NCBI RefSeq assembly: GCF_964036595.1
Contig: NZ_OZ038523.1
Location: 2,610,501 to 2,674,500, forward strand
From: Tenacibaculum sp. 190524A05c
GTDB lineage: Bacteria; Bacteroidota; Bacteroidia; Flavobacteriales; Flavobacteriaceae
Direction: 5' to 3'
Length of the DNA stretch: 64,000 nt
In this document: piece after piece, positions 54,396 through 62,992 of the stretch
Numbering within the stretch: the stretch's first letter is position 1
Layout: each line of letters begins with the position of its first letter
Position numbers and translations under genes: made by a program
The notes under the pieces: generated by a model
Told to the model about the DNA's origin: nothing
Database searches by the model: none
What the model saw: the letters and a program-made list of their open reading frames with translations, nothing else

Positions 54396-55166
54396 ATGAA
54401 TAAAAAAAATTTAAAATATTCAGCAAAAATAAGAACCGAATCGACTCAATCTTTTGCCAACTTTCAGCAAGAAATTCTAAGGTCAGAAATGCTAATAAGC
54501 TATTTAGATGTTGGAAATATTCTTATTTCAGAGAATAAAAATGATGCTAAACAATATTTTACAAGTATTTACGACCATGTATATAACCCTAAAATTGTAA
54601 AAAAAAGCTTAAATAATAATTTGGAAAACTTTCTAAATGTAGAATTTTATGAAATCCATCTAAGCTCAATGATTTACGTGAATACAATCGATAACTTTAC
54701 TACTTACTTTAAAGATATTCTTTCAGAGGTTGTACTTGCAAAACCTCAAATTTTAAAATCACAAGAATCCGAAAAGCTTGACTTCATTTTAAGCCATGAG
54801 TCAATGGATGATTTAATTAACTCGATAGCAAGTAAAAAAATTGAAGAGCTTTTTTATAAAGGAATAGAAGACATCGAAAAATTCTTTAAAACTAGATTAA
54901 ACATAGATATTTTTAAAAATAAAGAACAAAAAGAAAACACCAATTTCTACATTAAACAAAGAAATTTAACGGTACATAATAGGCGAAAAGTATCAAAAGA
55001 GTTTGCTAAACAATTTCCAGGTTTTGAAAATCAAATTGGTAAACATCTAAATTTTAAATTTGATTATGTGTCTAAAGTGAATTTAATCTTATTTAACTTT
55101 TTAGCAGATATAGATCAAGAGATTTCTCAAAAGTTTAAACTTAAAATCATAAACTCTAAAAATTAA
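54396..55166 (+). CDS. HEPN-domain protein
   Basis: 256 aa, helical. The motif RNLTVHN (Arg189, His194) in IKQRNLTVHNRRKVSKEF is the R-x4-H active-site signature of HEPN domains, a fold of RNases found in toxin-antitoxin, CRISPR and abortive-infection systems. The N-terminal half (about 1-110) holds helices with a Leu-rich face and TTYFKDILSEVVLA. Two segments ending ELFYKGIEDIEKFFKTRLNI precede the motif, matching the RiboL-PSP-HEPN/MAE_28990-like layout. No antitoxin gene is adjacent. It stands directly after the Shedu gene, so a defence role is plausible by context. Confidence 0.7.
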   Translation: MNKKNLKYSAKIRTESTQSFANFQQEILRSEMLISYLDVGNILISENKNDAKQYFTSIYDHVYNPKIVKKSLNNNLENFLNVEFYEIHLSSMIYVNTIDNFTTYFKDILSEVVLAKPQILKSQESEKLDFILSHESMDDLINSIASKKIEELFYKGIEDIEKFFKTRLNIDIFKNKEQKENTNFYIKQRNLTVHNRRKVSKEFAKQFPGFENQIGKHLNFKFDYVSKVNLILFNFLADIDQEISQKFKLKIINSKN

Positions 55167-55177
55167 GCATATAAAGA

Positions 55178-57037
55178 TCACCCCTCCATTTTCATCGATA
55201 GCTCAAACCAACGTTCTTCTTTAGTTTCTAGGTCTTCAATAATTTGTTGGAGCTCTATAGATTTGTCGTTAATTTCTTCAGGAGCAATGCTACCATTAGC
55301 AAATTGTCCTTCTATATCGGTTTTCTTTTTTTGGAGTTTTTCAATGTCAATTTCTAAAATTCCAAACTCTCGCTTCTCGTTATAGCTTAACTTTCCTTTT
55401 TGAGGTGTTTTTTCGCGTTTTACAGCTTCTTTCTTCTCAATCTTAGGTTCTGGAGTTTTAGAATCTTCATAAGCTCTAAAATCAGAGTAATTTCCAGGAA
55501 AGTTCTCCACTACTCCATTTCCTCTAAATACAAACAACGAATCCACAATTTTATCCATAAAATAACGGTCGTGAGAAACCACCATTAAATTCCCAGGATA
55601 ATCCAACAAGAAGTTTTCTAATACGTTTAGCGTTACCACATCTAAATCGTTGGTTGGCTCATCTAAAATCAAGAAGTTCGGATTTTGTATCAACACCGCA
55701 CACAAATACAAACGCTTTTGCTCACCTCCACTTAACTTCTCTACAAAATCGTATTGTTTTTTACGATCAAACAAGAAACGCTCTAGTAATTGCGCAGCAG
55801 AAATCCTTCTTCCTTTGGTTAATGGAATTTCTTCCCCAAATTCTTTAATCACTTCAATTACCTTCTGCCCTTCTTTGATCTTTATTCCTTTTTGGGTGTA
55901 ATACCCAAACTTCACCGTTTCACCTACTACAATTTTTCCGCCATCAACAGGAATTTGTCCAGTTAGTAAATTTAAGAATGATGATTTTCCGGTTCCGTTT
56001 TTACCAATAATTCCAATGCGTTCTCCTTTTTTAAACACATATTCAAAACCATCTAAAATTACTTTATCGTCAAAGGATTTTTTCAGTTTGTGTAATTCTA
56101 CAATCTTACTACCCAAACGCTCCATGTTAATTTCTAACTGAACTTCATGTTCTTGTCGGCGTTGGTGTGCTTTGGCTTTGATTTCGAAGAAATCATCAAT
56201 TCTAGATTTTGATTTGGTCGTTCGTGCCTTTGGTTGACGACGCATCCAATCCAATTCTTTTTTATATAAACTCTTCGCTTTACTAAGATTCGTAGCCTCT
56301 AAAGCTTTTCGTTCTTCTTTGTTTTGTAAGTAATACGAATAGTTTCCTTTGTATTTATATAACTGTCCGTTATCTAACTCAATAATTTCATTACACACAC
56401 GCTCTAAAAAGTAACGGTCGTGCGTTACCATAAACAAGGTAATTTTTTCACGAGCAAAAAAGGATTCTAACCACTCAATCATTTCTAAATCTAAGTGGTT
56501 GGTTGGCTCATCAAGAATTAATAAATCAGGTTTGTTAATTAAGATAATCGCTAATGCCAAACGCTTTTTCTGTCCACCAGAAAGTGTTCCTACTTTTTGC
56601 TGTAATTTATCAAGCTTTAATTTCGATAGAATTTGTTTGTACTGCGTTTCAAAATCCCAGGCATTGTGTTGATCCATTAAATCAAACGCTGCTTGATACG
56701 CTTCTGCGTCATCTGGATTCTGCAAAGCTTGTTCGTACTTTTGAATAATTGGAAGAATCTTATTCTCTGTTGCAAAAATAGTTTCCTCTATAGATTTGTT
56801 TGCGTCAAAATCATGCTCTTGAGATAAATATGCAATATGAATTCCTTTTCTGCTAATCACCTGACCAGAATCAGGAGTGTCTTTTCCGGCAACAATATTT
56901 AATATTGATGTTTTACCACTTCCGTTTTTAGCTACAAAAGCTATCTTTTGATCTTTATTAATTCCAAAAGACAAGTCATCAAATAAAACGCGTTCTCCGT
57001 AAGCTTTTGATATGTTTTCTACAGTAAGGTAATTCAT
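55178..57037 (-). CDS. ABC-F family ATPase (Uup-like)
   Basis: 619 aa cytoplasmic protein with two ABC nucleotide-binding domains and no membrane part. First NBD: Walker A GKNGSGKTS-type segment (VAKNGSGKTSILNI), signature LSGGQKKRLALA, Walker B LLILDEPTNHLDLEMIEWLE. Second NBD: GKNGTGKSSFLN, LSGGEQKRLYLC, LILDEPTNDLDVVTLN. The linker between them (about 240-300) is charged and basic (RRQPKARTTKSK), and a C-terminal coiled-coil (about 530-619) of the Uup type closes the protein. ABC-F proteins act on the ribosome; Uup types may also bind DNA. It is convergent with the HEPN gene, with only 11 bp between their ends. Confidence 0.92.
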   Translation of the reverse strand: MNYLTVENISKAYGERVLFDDLSFGINKDQKIAFVAKNGSGKTSILNIVAGKDTPDSGQVISRKGIHIAYLSQEHDFDANKSIEETIFATENKILPIIQKYEQALQNPDDAEAYQAAFDLMDQHNAWDFETQYKQILSKLKLDKLQQKVGTLSGGQKKRLALAIILINKPDLLILDEPTNHLDLEMIEWLESFFAREKITLFMVTHDRYFLERVCNEIIELDNGQLYKYKGNYSYYLQNKEERKALEATNLSKAKSLYKKELDWMRRQPKARTTKSKSRIDDFFEIKAKAHQRRQEHEVQLEINMERLGSKIVELHKLKKSFDDKVILDGFEYVFKKGERIGIIGKNGTGKSSFLNLLTGQIPVDGGKIVVGETVKFGYYTQKGIKIKEGQKVIEVIKEFGEEIPLTKGRRISAAQLLERFLFDRKKQYDFVEKLSGGEQKRLYLCAVLIQNPNFLILDEPTNDLDVVTLNVLENFLLDYPGNLMVVSHDRYFMDKIVDSLFVFRGNGVVENFPGNYSDFRAYEDSKTPEPKIEKKEAVKREKTPQKGKLSYNEKREFGILEIDIEKLQKKKTDIEGQFANGSIAPEEINDKSIELQQIIEDLETKEERWFELSMKMEG

Positions 57038-57064
57038 AATGTATTAATAGCGTATTAAGGCAAG

Positions 57065-57072
57065 CAAAGGTA
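57065..57072 (-). promoter_or_regulatory. TAnnTTTG box for the ABC-F gene
   Basis: TACCTTTG on the minus strand, 28 nt before the ATG at 57037. The nearest TTG is 26 bp upstream, longer than usual. Confidence 0.45.
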
Positions 57073-57150
57073 GTGTTTCAGAGTGAAATATTTTGTTACA
57101 ACTACGTATTTAGAAATTAGATTCCGCATCTCCCGAAGCATCAACAACTA

Positions 57151-57183
57151 TAAAAACAAAAACCCAAGCACATGGCTCGGGTT
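57151..57183 (-). terminator. Terminator after the first M43 protease
   Basis: AACCCAAGC (57161-57169) pairs with GCTCGGGTT (57175-57183) with one mismatch; T run on the minus strand. The CCCGAG-type stem recurs after all three M43 genes. Confidence 0.75.
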
Positions 57184-57211
57184 CTTGTCTTAATAATAAA
57201 TTGGGGATTTA

Positions 57212-59752
57212 TTACTTCTTAATCAGTTTTGTTCTAAATGATTTCTGACCATCAGTCACTTCAATCAAATACATTCCTTGCGTTAAGCTAGAAACATTAA
57301 CTGTTCCGTTGCTTAGGTTTCCTCTTTGAACCGTTTGCCCGATTGTATTTACAATTCTGTATGATGTTAATTCTGCCTTAGAGTTCAACTTCACTTGTAC
57401 AAAGTCAGTTGTTGGGTTAGGATAAGCTAATAAATCAATAGAAGCTTCGTTTCCTAATCTATCTGTAGTAGCTGTTACACCTTCTACACGAGCAGAGCTT
57501 ACGATGTTAATTGTATAGTCTTCAACTTCTCCATCAGCAAAAGTTTCACAAGCTGTTTGAGCTGCGTTATACTTCATAGAAACACGCATTCTAGTTTGAC
57601 CTAAAGTTGCATTAGCTGGTACGTTTACAGTAGCTGATAAGTTGTTTGCGCTAGAAGAAGATCCAGAAACTACTTTTTCACTATCCGCAAATGTTCCATC
57701 TTGGTTAAAGTCAATCCAAACTGCCCAGTGCTCTGTATAAGCTGTTCCGCTAAAACCTGCACTTACAACCATGCTGTTTGTACTTCCTTGAGCTAATGTT
57801 CCTACTTGAGCTGTAAAGTCAGAATATCCGCTTCCTGCTCCTGTTGCATTTGCAATTCCTCCTAATTCTACATTATCAATCCACTCAAACTGAGTTCTGT
57901 TACTGCTAGATGCACAGTAATTTACTGGAGCTGGAGTATTACTTTCTGTAGTAAATGAAACTGAACCAGCAGCAGATTGGTTTCCTGCAGCATCGTTAGC
58001 TCTTACTGAAATTGTATATGAAGTTCCAGCAACTAATCCTGTAATGTTAGCAGAAGTTCCTGTAACTGTTCCTAAACTAGAAGATCCTTGGAAAATTTCA
58101 TATCCTGTAACACCAACGTTATCCGAAGAAGCTGACCAGCTTACTGTAGCACTAGTTTGTGCAATGCTAGAAGCTTGTACATTTGAAGGAGTTGTAGGTG
58201 CTTGTGTATCTGCAGTTGAACCTCCACCTGTTGTTACAGATAATGCATCAACAGCGATATCACTTGACCAACCGTTTCCTGTTGTTCCAACGATTCTTAA
58301 TTTTACTTTTCCACCTAAGTATGCGCTTAAGTTTACTGAAACCGCATTCCATTGGTTTCCTTTATTTCCTGAATCAGACCAAATAGATGTCCAAGTTGAT
58401 TCTCCATCTTTTAATGCTTGAACCGCTAACGATCCTACATTAGTTCCATACATATGGTTTTCGAAAGCAAATGTTGCTGAAGACTTTCCTGATAAGTCAA
58501 AACATGGGCTTTCTAAAATTGCAGTTGCATTTGATCCAATTTGACCTGTACTACTGTTTGAAGATGCTTCTAAGAACATGTAGAAAGATCCTTCTGCTCC
58601 AGTACTTGGTCCTGTGTTGCTAGATGGAGTTCCTCCACTATCTCTTACCCAATCTCCATCATCTCCAGAAGCTTGAGTCCATCCTGTTCCAGATTCAAAT
58701 CCTTGACTGTAAGGGAAAGATGAAATTGTTGAAGAACAAGAACTTGCAGGTGGATTAGATCCTCCTCCATTAGTTTTATCAGATAAAGCTAAAGCACGTC
58801 TTGCACCACCAGCTTCTAAATAGGTATGCATTCTATCTCTTTGTCCTGCTGTGAATAAATTCATACAAGAATCATCGGAGTAATCCATATAGTTTTGAAT
58901 CATATCTTCAGAACCACAAGAAGTATGTCCAGAAGCACAACCATAGTTTGGTGCATCAGATTCTGGAGTATCAGATACAAAATCATCTACACCACAACCT
59001 CCGTCACCCCAAATGTGACGTAAACCAAAATAGTGTCCTACTTCGTGCGTTGTTGTTCTACCTCCATCAAAAGGAGCTTGAGCAGTACCTGTTGTACCAA
59101 AATATTGATCTGCCATTACAACACCATCAGTTGATGCATCTGTATCCCAAGGGAACTGAGCAAATCCTAAAATTGTTGCTGTGCCAGTTGGAGTGTTTCT
59201 AATAATATTATCAACAACCCACATGTTTAAATATTCTGAAGTATCCCATGGATCAACACCACCTTGAGAAGATTTTTTAAGATCGTCTCCTTCACCTAAT
59301 GAAGTATTCCAAGTTGATTTACTTACTTGTTTTCTAGTAATACCTGTAGTTGCATTTCCATTAGGATCAACCTCTGCTAAGTAAAACTCGATTTTAGTAT
59401 CAGCCGCCTGAGACCATTTATTGTTCGCATCAGAATTTGTTCTACGGAAATCAGCGTTTAAAACATCTAATTGAGATTGAATCTGAGCATTACTAATATT
59501 GTTAGAAGAGTTTGTGTATAAAACATGCACCACTACTGGAATTTGATATACATCTCCTACTATTTTTCTTTGTGTATTTTTTAATTCAAGAATCTTCTTT
59601 TGAGTATACTTCTCCATTTGTTGCATATACTCTTCTGCAGCAGGATTGTTTTTAAATTTTTCTTTGATCATTTCGTCAGCGTGACAAGTACGTTTTTGCT
59701 GAGAAAATACCACACCAGAAAGGAGTAGCAATGCTAAAGTAATTTTCTTCAT
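57212..59752 (-). CDS. Secreted M43 (pappalysin-like) metalloprotease with T9SS sorting domain, copy 1
   Basis: 846 aa. Signal peptide about 1-17 (ALLLLSGVVFSQQ), then the M43 zinc-protease domain: HEVGHYFGLRH (236-246) is the extended metzincin motif HExxHxxGxxH, and the downstream MDYSDDSCMN gives the Met-turn. Further domains in order: a MAM-like beta domain about 335-510 (SQGFESGTGWTQA...GDWVRDSGG), a fibronectin III domain about 515-605 ([19 protein letters not shown]), a GEVED domain about 625-745 ([23 protein letters not shown]) and a C-terminal T9SS type A sorting domain (ANPTTDF-type YPNPTTDFVQVKL, ending FRTKLIKK). It would be exported to the cell surface or medium. Conserved leader and promoter as in the next copy. 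Confidence 0.92.
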   Translation of the reverse strand: MKKITLALLLLSGVVFSQQKRTCHADEMIKEKFKNNPAAEEYMQQMEKYTQKKILELKNTQRKIVGDVYQIPVVVHVLYTNSSNNISNAQIQSQLDVLNADFRRTNSDANNKWSQAADTKIEFYLAEVDPNGNATTGITRKQVSKSTWNTSLGEGDDLKKSSQGGVDPWDTSEYLNMWVVDNIIRNTPTGTATILGFAQFPWDTDASTDGVVMADQYFGTTGTAQAPFDGGRTTTHEVGHYFGLRHIWGDGGCGVDDFVSDTPESDAPNYGCASGHTSCGSEDMIQNYMDYSDDSCMNLFTAGQRDRMHTYLEAGGARRALALSDKTNGGGSNPPASSCSSTISSFPYSQGFESGTGWTQASGDDGDWVRDSGGTPSSNTGPSTGAEGSFYMFLEASSNSSTGQIGSNATAILESPCFDLSGKSSATFAFENHMYGTNVGSLAVQALKDGESTWTSIWSDSGNKGNQWNAVSVNLSAYLGGKVKLRIVGTTGNGWSSDIAVDALSVTTGGGSTADTQAPTTPSNVQASSIAQTSATVSWSASSDNVGVTGYEIFQGSSSLGTVTGTSANITGLVAGTSYTISVRANDAAGNQSAAGSVSFTTESNTPAPVNYCASSSNRTQFEWIDNVELGGIANATGAGSGYSDFTAQVGTLAQGSTNSMVVSAGFSGTAYTEHWAVWIDFNQDGTFADSEKVVSGSSSSANNLSATVNVPANATLGQTRMRVSMKYNAAQTACETFADGEVEDYTINIVSSARVEGVTATTDRLGNEASIDLLAYPNPTTDFVQVKLNSKAELTSYRIVNTIGQTVQRGNLSNGTVNVSSLTQGMYLIEVTDGQKSFRTKLIKK

Positions 59753-59852
59753 TTTTTTAGGGCTTTTTAATGAATTTTCGAAACTGTTACATATCCTATA
59801 ACCAATTCGGTTCTTTATTGAAGAATTTATGAATGGGGATTTATAGGGTTGC

Positions 59853-59860
59853 CAAATATA
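59853..59860 (-). promoter_or_regulatory. TAnnTTTG box for M43 protease copy 1
   Basis: TATATTTG on the minus strand, about 100 nt before the ATG at 59752. The region between it and the gene, including TTCTTCAATAA, is shared with copy 2 upstream. Confidence 0.55.
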
Positions 59861-59969
59861 CAGTAATGTTAGTTTTATGTTAGAAATATGTTAACATATT
59901 GTATAAACTGACACATAAAACACAATAAAAGGTTATTTTTACATTATAGATTGCAAAACAAAAAGCCTT

Positions 59970-60005
59970 AAAAATTCAAAAACCCGAGTAAATTACTCGG
60001 GTTTT
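59970..60005 (-). terminator. Terminator after M43 protease copy 2
   Basis: AAAACCCGAGTA (59979-59990), 3-nt loop, TACTCGGGTTTT (59994-60005); A-rich on the left, T run on the minus strand. Confidence 0.85.
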
Positions 60006-60034
60006 CTCAGTTAATAATAGGGTAAGGGTCTCTA

Positions 60035-62710
60035 TTATCTCTTAACTAGTTTTGTTCTAAATGATTTTTGACCATCATTTACTTCTAAAATATACATTCC
60101 TAAAGTTAAATCAGAAACGTTAATTACTCCATTTGTTACTTCTCCTCTTTGTACCGTTTGTCCGATTGTATTTACAATGCTGTAAGAAGTTAATCCTGCA
60201 TCTCTATTATTTAATCGTACTTGCACAAAATTTGTTGTTGGGTTAGGGAATGCTAAAAGATTAATAGCAGATTCATTTCCTAAAGCATCTGCATCTGTAG
60301 ATACAGTATCTATACGAGCAGAACTTGTAATGTTAATAGTGTAATCTTCTACTTCACCGTCTCCAAAGTTTTCACATGCCGTTTGAGCCGCATTATACTT
60401 CATAGAAACACGCATTCTAGTATTTCCTAATGTCGCATTCGAAGGTACATTTACAGTAGCTGATAAGTTATTTGCACTAGAAGAAGATCCAGAAACTACC
60501 TTTTCACTATCAGAGAATGTTCCATCTTGATTGAAGTCAATCCAAACTGCCCAATATTCAGTATATGCAGTGCTTCTAAATCCTGCACTTACAATCATAG
60601 TATTTGAACTTCCTTGCGCTAATGTACCTACTTGATCTGTAAAGTCTCCATATCCTCCATTACGTCCAGTAGCATTAGCAATTCCTCCTAATTCTACATT
60701 ATCAATCCATTCGTAAGTAACTCTACTTCCGCTTGAAGTACAATAAGAAACTTGATTACTTAATGTTGTAAATGTAACCGAACCAGCACTTGATTCGTTT
60801 CCAGCAGCATCTTGCGCTCTTACCGAAACTGTATAAGAAGTATTAGCCGATAAACCTGTTAAGTTTGCTGAAGTTCCTGTTACAGTTCCTAAACTTGTAG
60901 ATCCTCTGAACACTTCATATCCTGTAACTCCTACGTTATCAGAAGAAGCGTTCCAACTAACTGTAGCTGTAGTTTGTGTTACAGCAGAAGCCTGTACATT
61001 TGATGGAGTAGATGGTGCTTGTGTATCTGGTGCAGAAGCTCCAATTACAACAGTATAATCTTCTACTTCTCCATATGAGAATGTTTCACATGAAGTTGGA
61101 ACTCCATTATATTTCATAGAAACACGCATTCTTGTAGCTCCTTCAGCAGCACTTGCTGGTACTGTGAATGATCCAGAAACTGGTGTGTTTTGAGTAGCAG
61201 ACTGTGTCCAAACAGTTTCTCCACTATCTGCAAAATCTCCATCTTGGTTATAATCGATAAATACTGCATATCCTTCGCTGTAAACAGTTCCTGTCCAAGT
61301 TGGTGTAATTGTAATACTTGCAGAAGCAGACTTCGCTAAAGAAGTAGACTGTGAAGTAAAGTCTGAATATCCATTTCCGTTTCCAGAAGCATTATTAATT
61401 GATCCGATAGCAACTCTACCGATATATTCGTCGTTTACATTATTTCCTTTAGAATCACAGTAGTTTAATTGAACCTCTGTTGTTGTAAAACTAACCGTTG
61501 AACTATAAGAAGAATTTCCTGAAGAACACTTGCTTCTTACTTGAACTTGATATTGTGTTGTAGCTGATAAACCAGATAATGTAGTTGAAGTTCCTGAAAC
61601 TGCATTTACAGTCCAAGAAGTTGTTCCTGCTGGACGGAATCTTACATCATAAGTCGCTCCTGAAACTGCATTCCAAGAAATTGTAGCTTCAGAAGAAGAA
61701 ACTCCTGAAACTGAAACTCCAGTTGGCGTAGTTGCGTTACAAACTGCAGGTGAAAATTTATCAGATAAAGCTAAACTTCTTCTAACTCCTCCAGCCTCTA
61801 AAACAGCTCTCATTCTATTCTTTTGTCCAACTGTATATAAGTTCATACATGAATCATCAGAGTAATCCATAAAGTTCTCTACCATATCCTCAGTTCCACA
61901 AGATGTATGTCCTGTTGCACATCCATAGTTTGCAGCGTCTGATGTAGGTGTATCAGATACGAAATCATCAACTGAACATCCACCATCTCCCCAAATATGG
62001 CGTAAGTTTAAAAAGTGACCTACTTCGTGAGTTGTAGTTCTTCCTTTATCAAATGGAGCAGATAAGTAAAAACCTGATCCTTTATCAGAACTTCCGAAGT
62101 ATTGTGGACTCATTACAACTCCATCCGTAGCAGCGCTACCTCCTGGGAATTGAGCATATCCTAAAATTCCTCCTCCGATATTACATACCCACATGTTTAA
62201 ATATTCAGAAGTATCCCATGGACTAACACCACCATTTGAAGAACTTTTCATTGCATCATTAGTTCCCCAAGATGTTCTTGTAGATGATTTTCTAGTAATT
62301 CCTGAAGTTGGATTACCATTTGGATCAATTGCAGCCAAAGCAAACTCTATTTGAGTATCTGCTGCTTGAGACCATTTGTTATTAGCATCAGAGTTAGTTC
62401 TTCTGAAATCTTCATTCAATACATCAATTTGAGATTGGATTTGAGCTTCACTAATATTCTCTTGAGCATTACTATAAATTACATGAACTACTACAGGAAT
62501 TTTGATGATTTCTCCTTCAATCTTTCGTTGTCCATTTTGCATTTGAAGAAGTTTGTTTTGAGTAAACTTCTCAATTTCCATCATTCTTTCTTTAATAGCA
62601 GGGTTTTTTTGTTGTCTATACTCAAGATTATCCATCGAGTGACAGTTCCTTTTCTGTTGAGAAAAGACAACACCAGTAAGTAAAAAAAATAATAAAGTAA
62701 TTTTTTTCAT
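60035..62710 (-). CDS. Secreted M43 metalloprotease with two GEVED domains and T9SS sorting domain, copy 2
   Basis: 891 aa from the ATG at 62710, where the signal peptide starts (MKKITLLFFLLTGVVFSQQ); the longer frame from 62842 adds 44 residues that include the leader region and the promoter. The M43 motif HEVGHFLNLRH and Met-turn MDYSDDSCMN match copy 1, but the order after the protease differs: FN3 domain (PTGVSVSGVSSSEATISW), GEVED domain 1 (VFIDYNQDGDF), second FN3 ([19 protein letters not shown]), GEVED domain 2 ([23 protein letters not shown]) and the C-terminal T9SS domain (FPNPTTNFVQVRL, ending FRTKLVKR). The MAM-like domain of copy 1 is replaced. Exported by T9SS. Confidence 0.9.
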   Translation of the reverse strand: MKKITLLFFLLTGVVFSQQKRNCHSMDNLEYRQQKNPAIKERMMEIEKFTQNKLLQMQNGQRKIEGEIIKIPVVVHVIYSNAQENISEAQIQSQIDVLNEDFRRTNSDANNKWSQAADTQIEFALAAIDPNGNPTSGITRKSSTRTSWGTNDAMKSSSNGGVSPWDTSEYLNMWVCNIGGGILGYAQFPGGSAATDGVVMSPQYFGSSDKGSGFYLSAPFDKGRTTTHEVGHFLNLRHIWGDGGCSVDDFVSDTPTSDAANYGCATGHTSCGTEDMVENFMDYSDDSCMNLYTVGQKNRMRAVLEAGGVRRSLALSDKFSPAVCNATTPTGVSVSGVSSSEATISWNAVSGATYDVRFRPAGTTSWTVNAVSGTSTTLSGLSATTQYQVQVRSKCSSGNSSYSSTVSFTTTEVQLNYCDSKGNNVNDEYIGRVAIGSINNASGNGNGYSDFTSQSTSLAKSASASITITPTWTGTVYSEGYAVFIDYNQDGDFADSGETVWTQSATQNTPVSGSFTVPASAAEGATRMRVSMKYNGVPTSCETFSYGEVEDYTVVIGASAPDTQAPSTPSNVQASAVTQTTATVSWNASSDNVGVTGYEVFRGSTSLGTVTGTSANLTGLSANTSYTVSVRAQDAAGNESSAGSVTFTTLSNQVSYCTSSGSRVTYEWIDNVELGGIANATGRNGGYGDFTDQVGTLAQGSSNTMIVSAGFRSTAYTEYWAVWIDFNQDGTFSDSEKVVSGSSSSANNLSATVNVPSNATLGNTRMRVSMKYNAAQTACENFGDGEVEDYTINITSSARIDTVSTDADALGNESAINLLAFPNPTTNFVQVRLNNRDAGLTSYSIVNTIGQTVQRGEVTNGVINVSDLTLGMYILEVNDGQKSFRTKLVKR

Positions 62711-62809
62711 TTTGTAAGGGTTTTTAATGGTTTTCGTTAAACTATTTGATTTCCCACAACAAAATAGGGCTCTTATTGAAGAATTATTAGAAGGGGTAAT
62801 CAAGGATTC

Positions 62810-62817
62810 CAAATATA
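62810..62817 (-). promoter_or_regulatory. TAnnTTTG box for M43 protease copy 2
   Basis: TATATTTG on the minus strand, about 100 nt before the ATG at 62710; same position and same downstream leader as in copy 1. It lies within the longer frame and so supports the internal start. Confidence 0.55.
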
Positions 62818-62929
62818 CCCCAATGTTAACATAATTTAACACTTTTGTTAAATTTTTGTATGAATTGCAGGTTTTTGTTAAATTTTATGTTAAAAAAGTA
62901 TTACAAATTGCAAATATCAGCACAATAAA

Positions 62930-62963
62930 AAAAGCAAAAACCCGAGCAATTGCTCGGGTTTTT
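62930..62963 (-). terminator. Terminator after M43 protease copy 3
   Basis: Perfect palindrome AAAAACCCGAGCAA (62936-62949) / TTGCTCGGGTTTTT (62950-62963), with an extra A/T run on the left. Confidence 0.85.
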
Positions 62964-62992
62964 CTTTGGTTTAAGTAAAAATTGAAGGGTTT

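Noticed and set aside
58044..58421. Open frame of 125 aa on the plus strand inside the M43 protease
   Set aside because: Antisense to the FN3 and MAM-like domains, whose motifs are clear on the minus strand.
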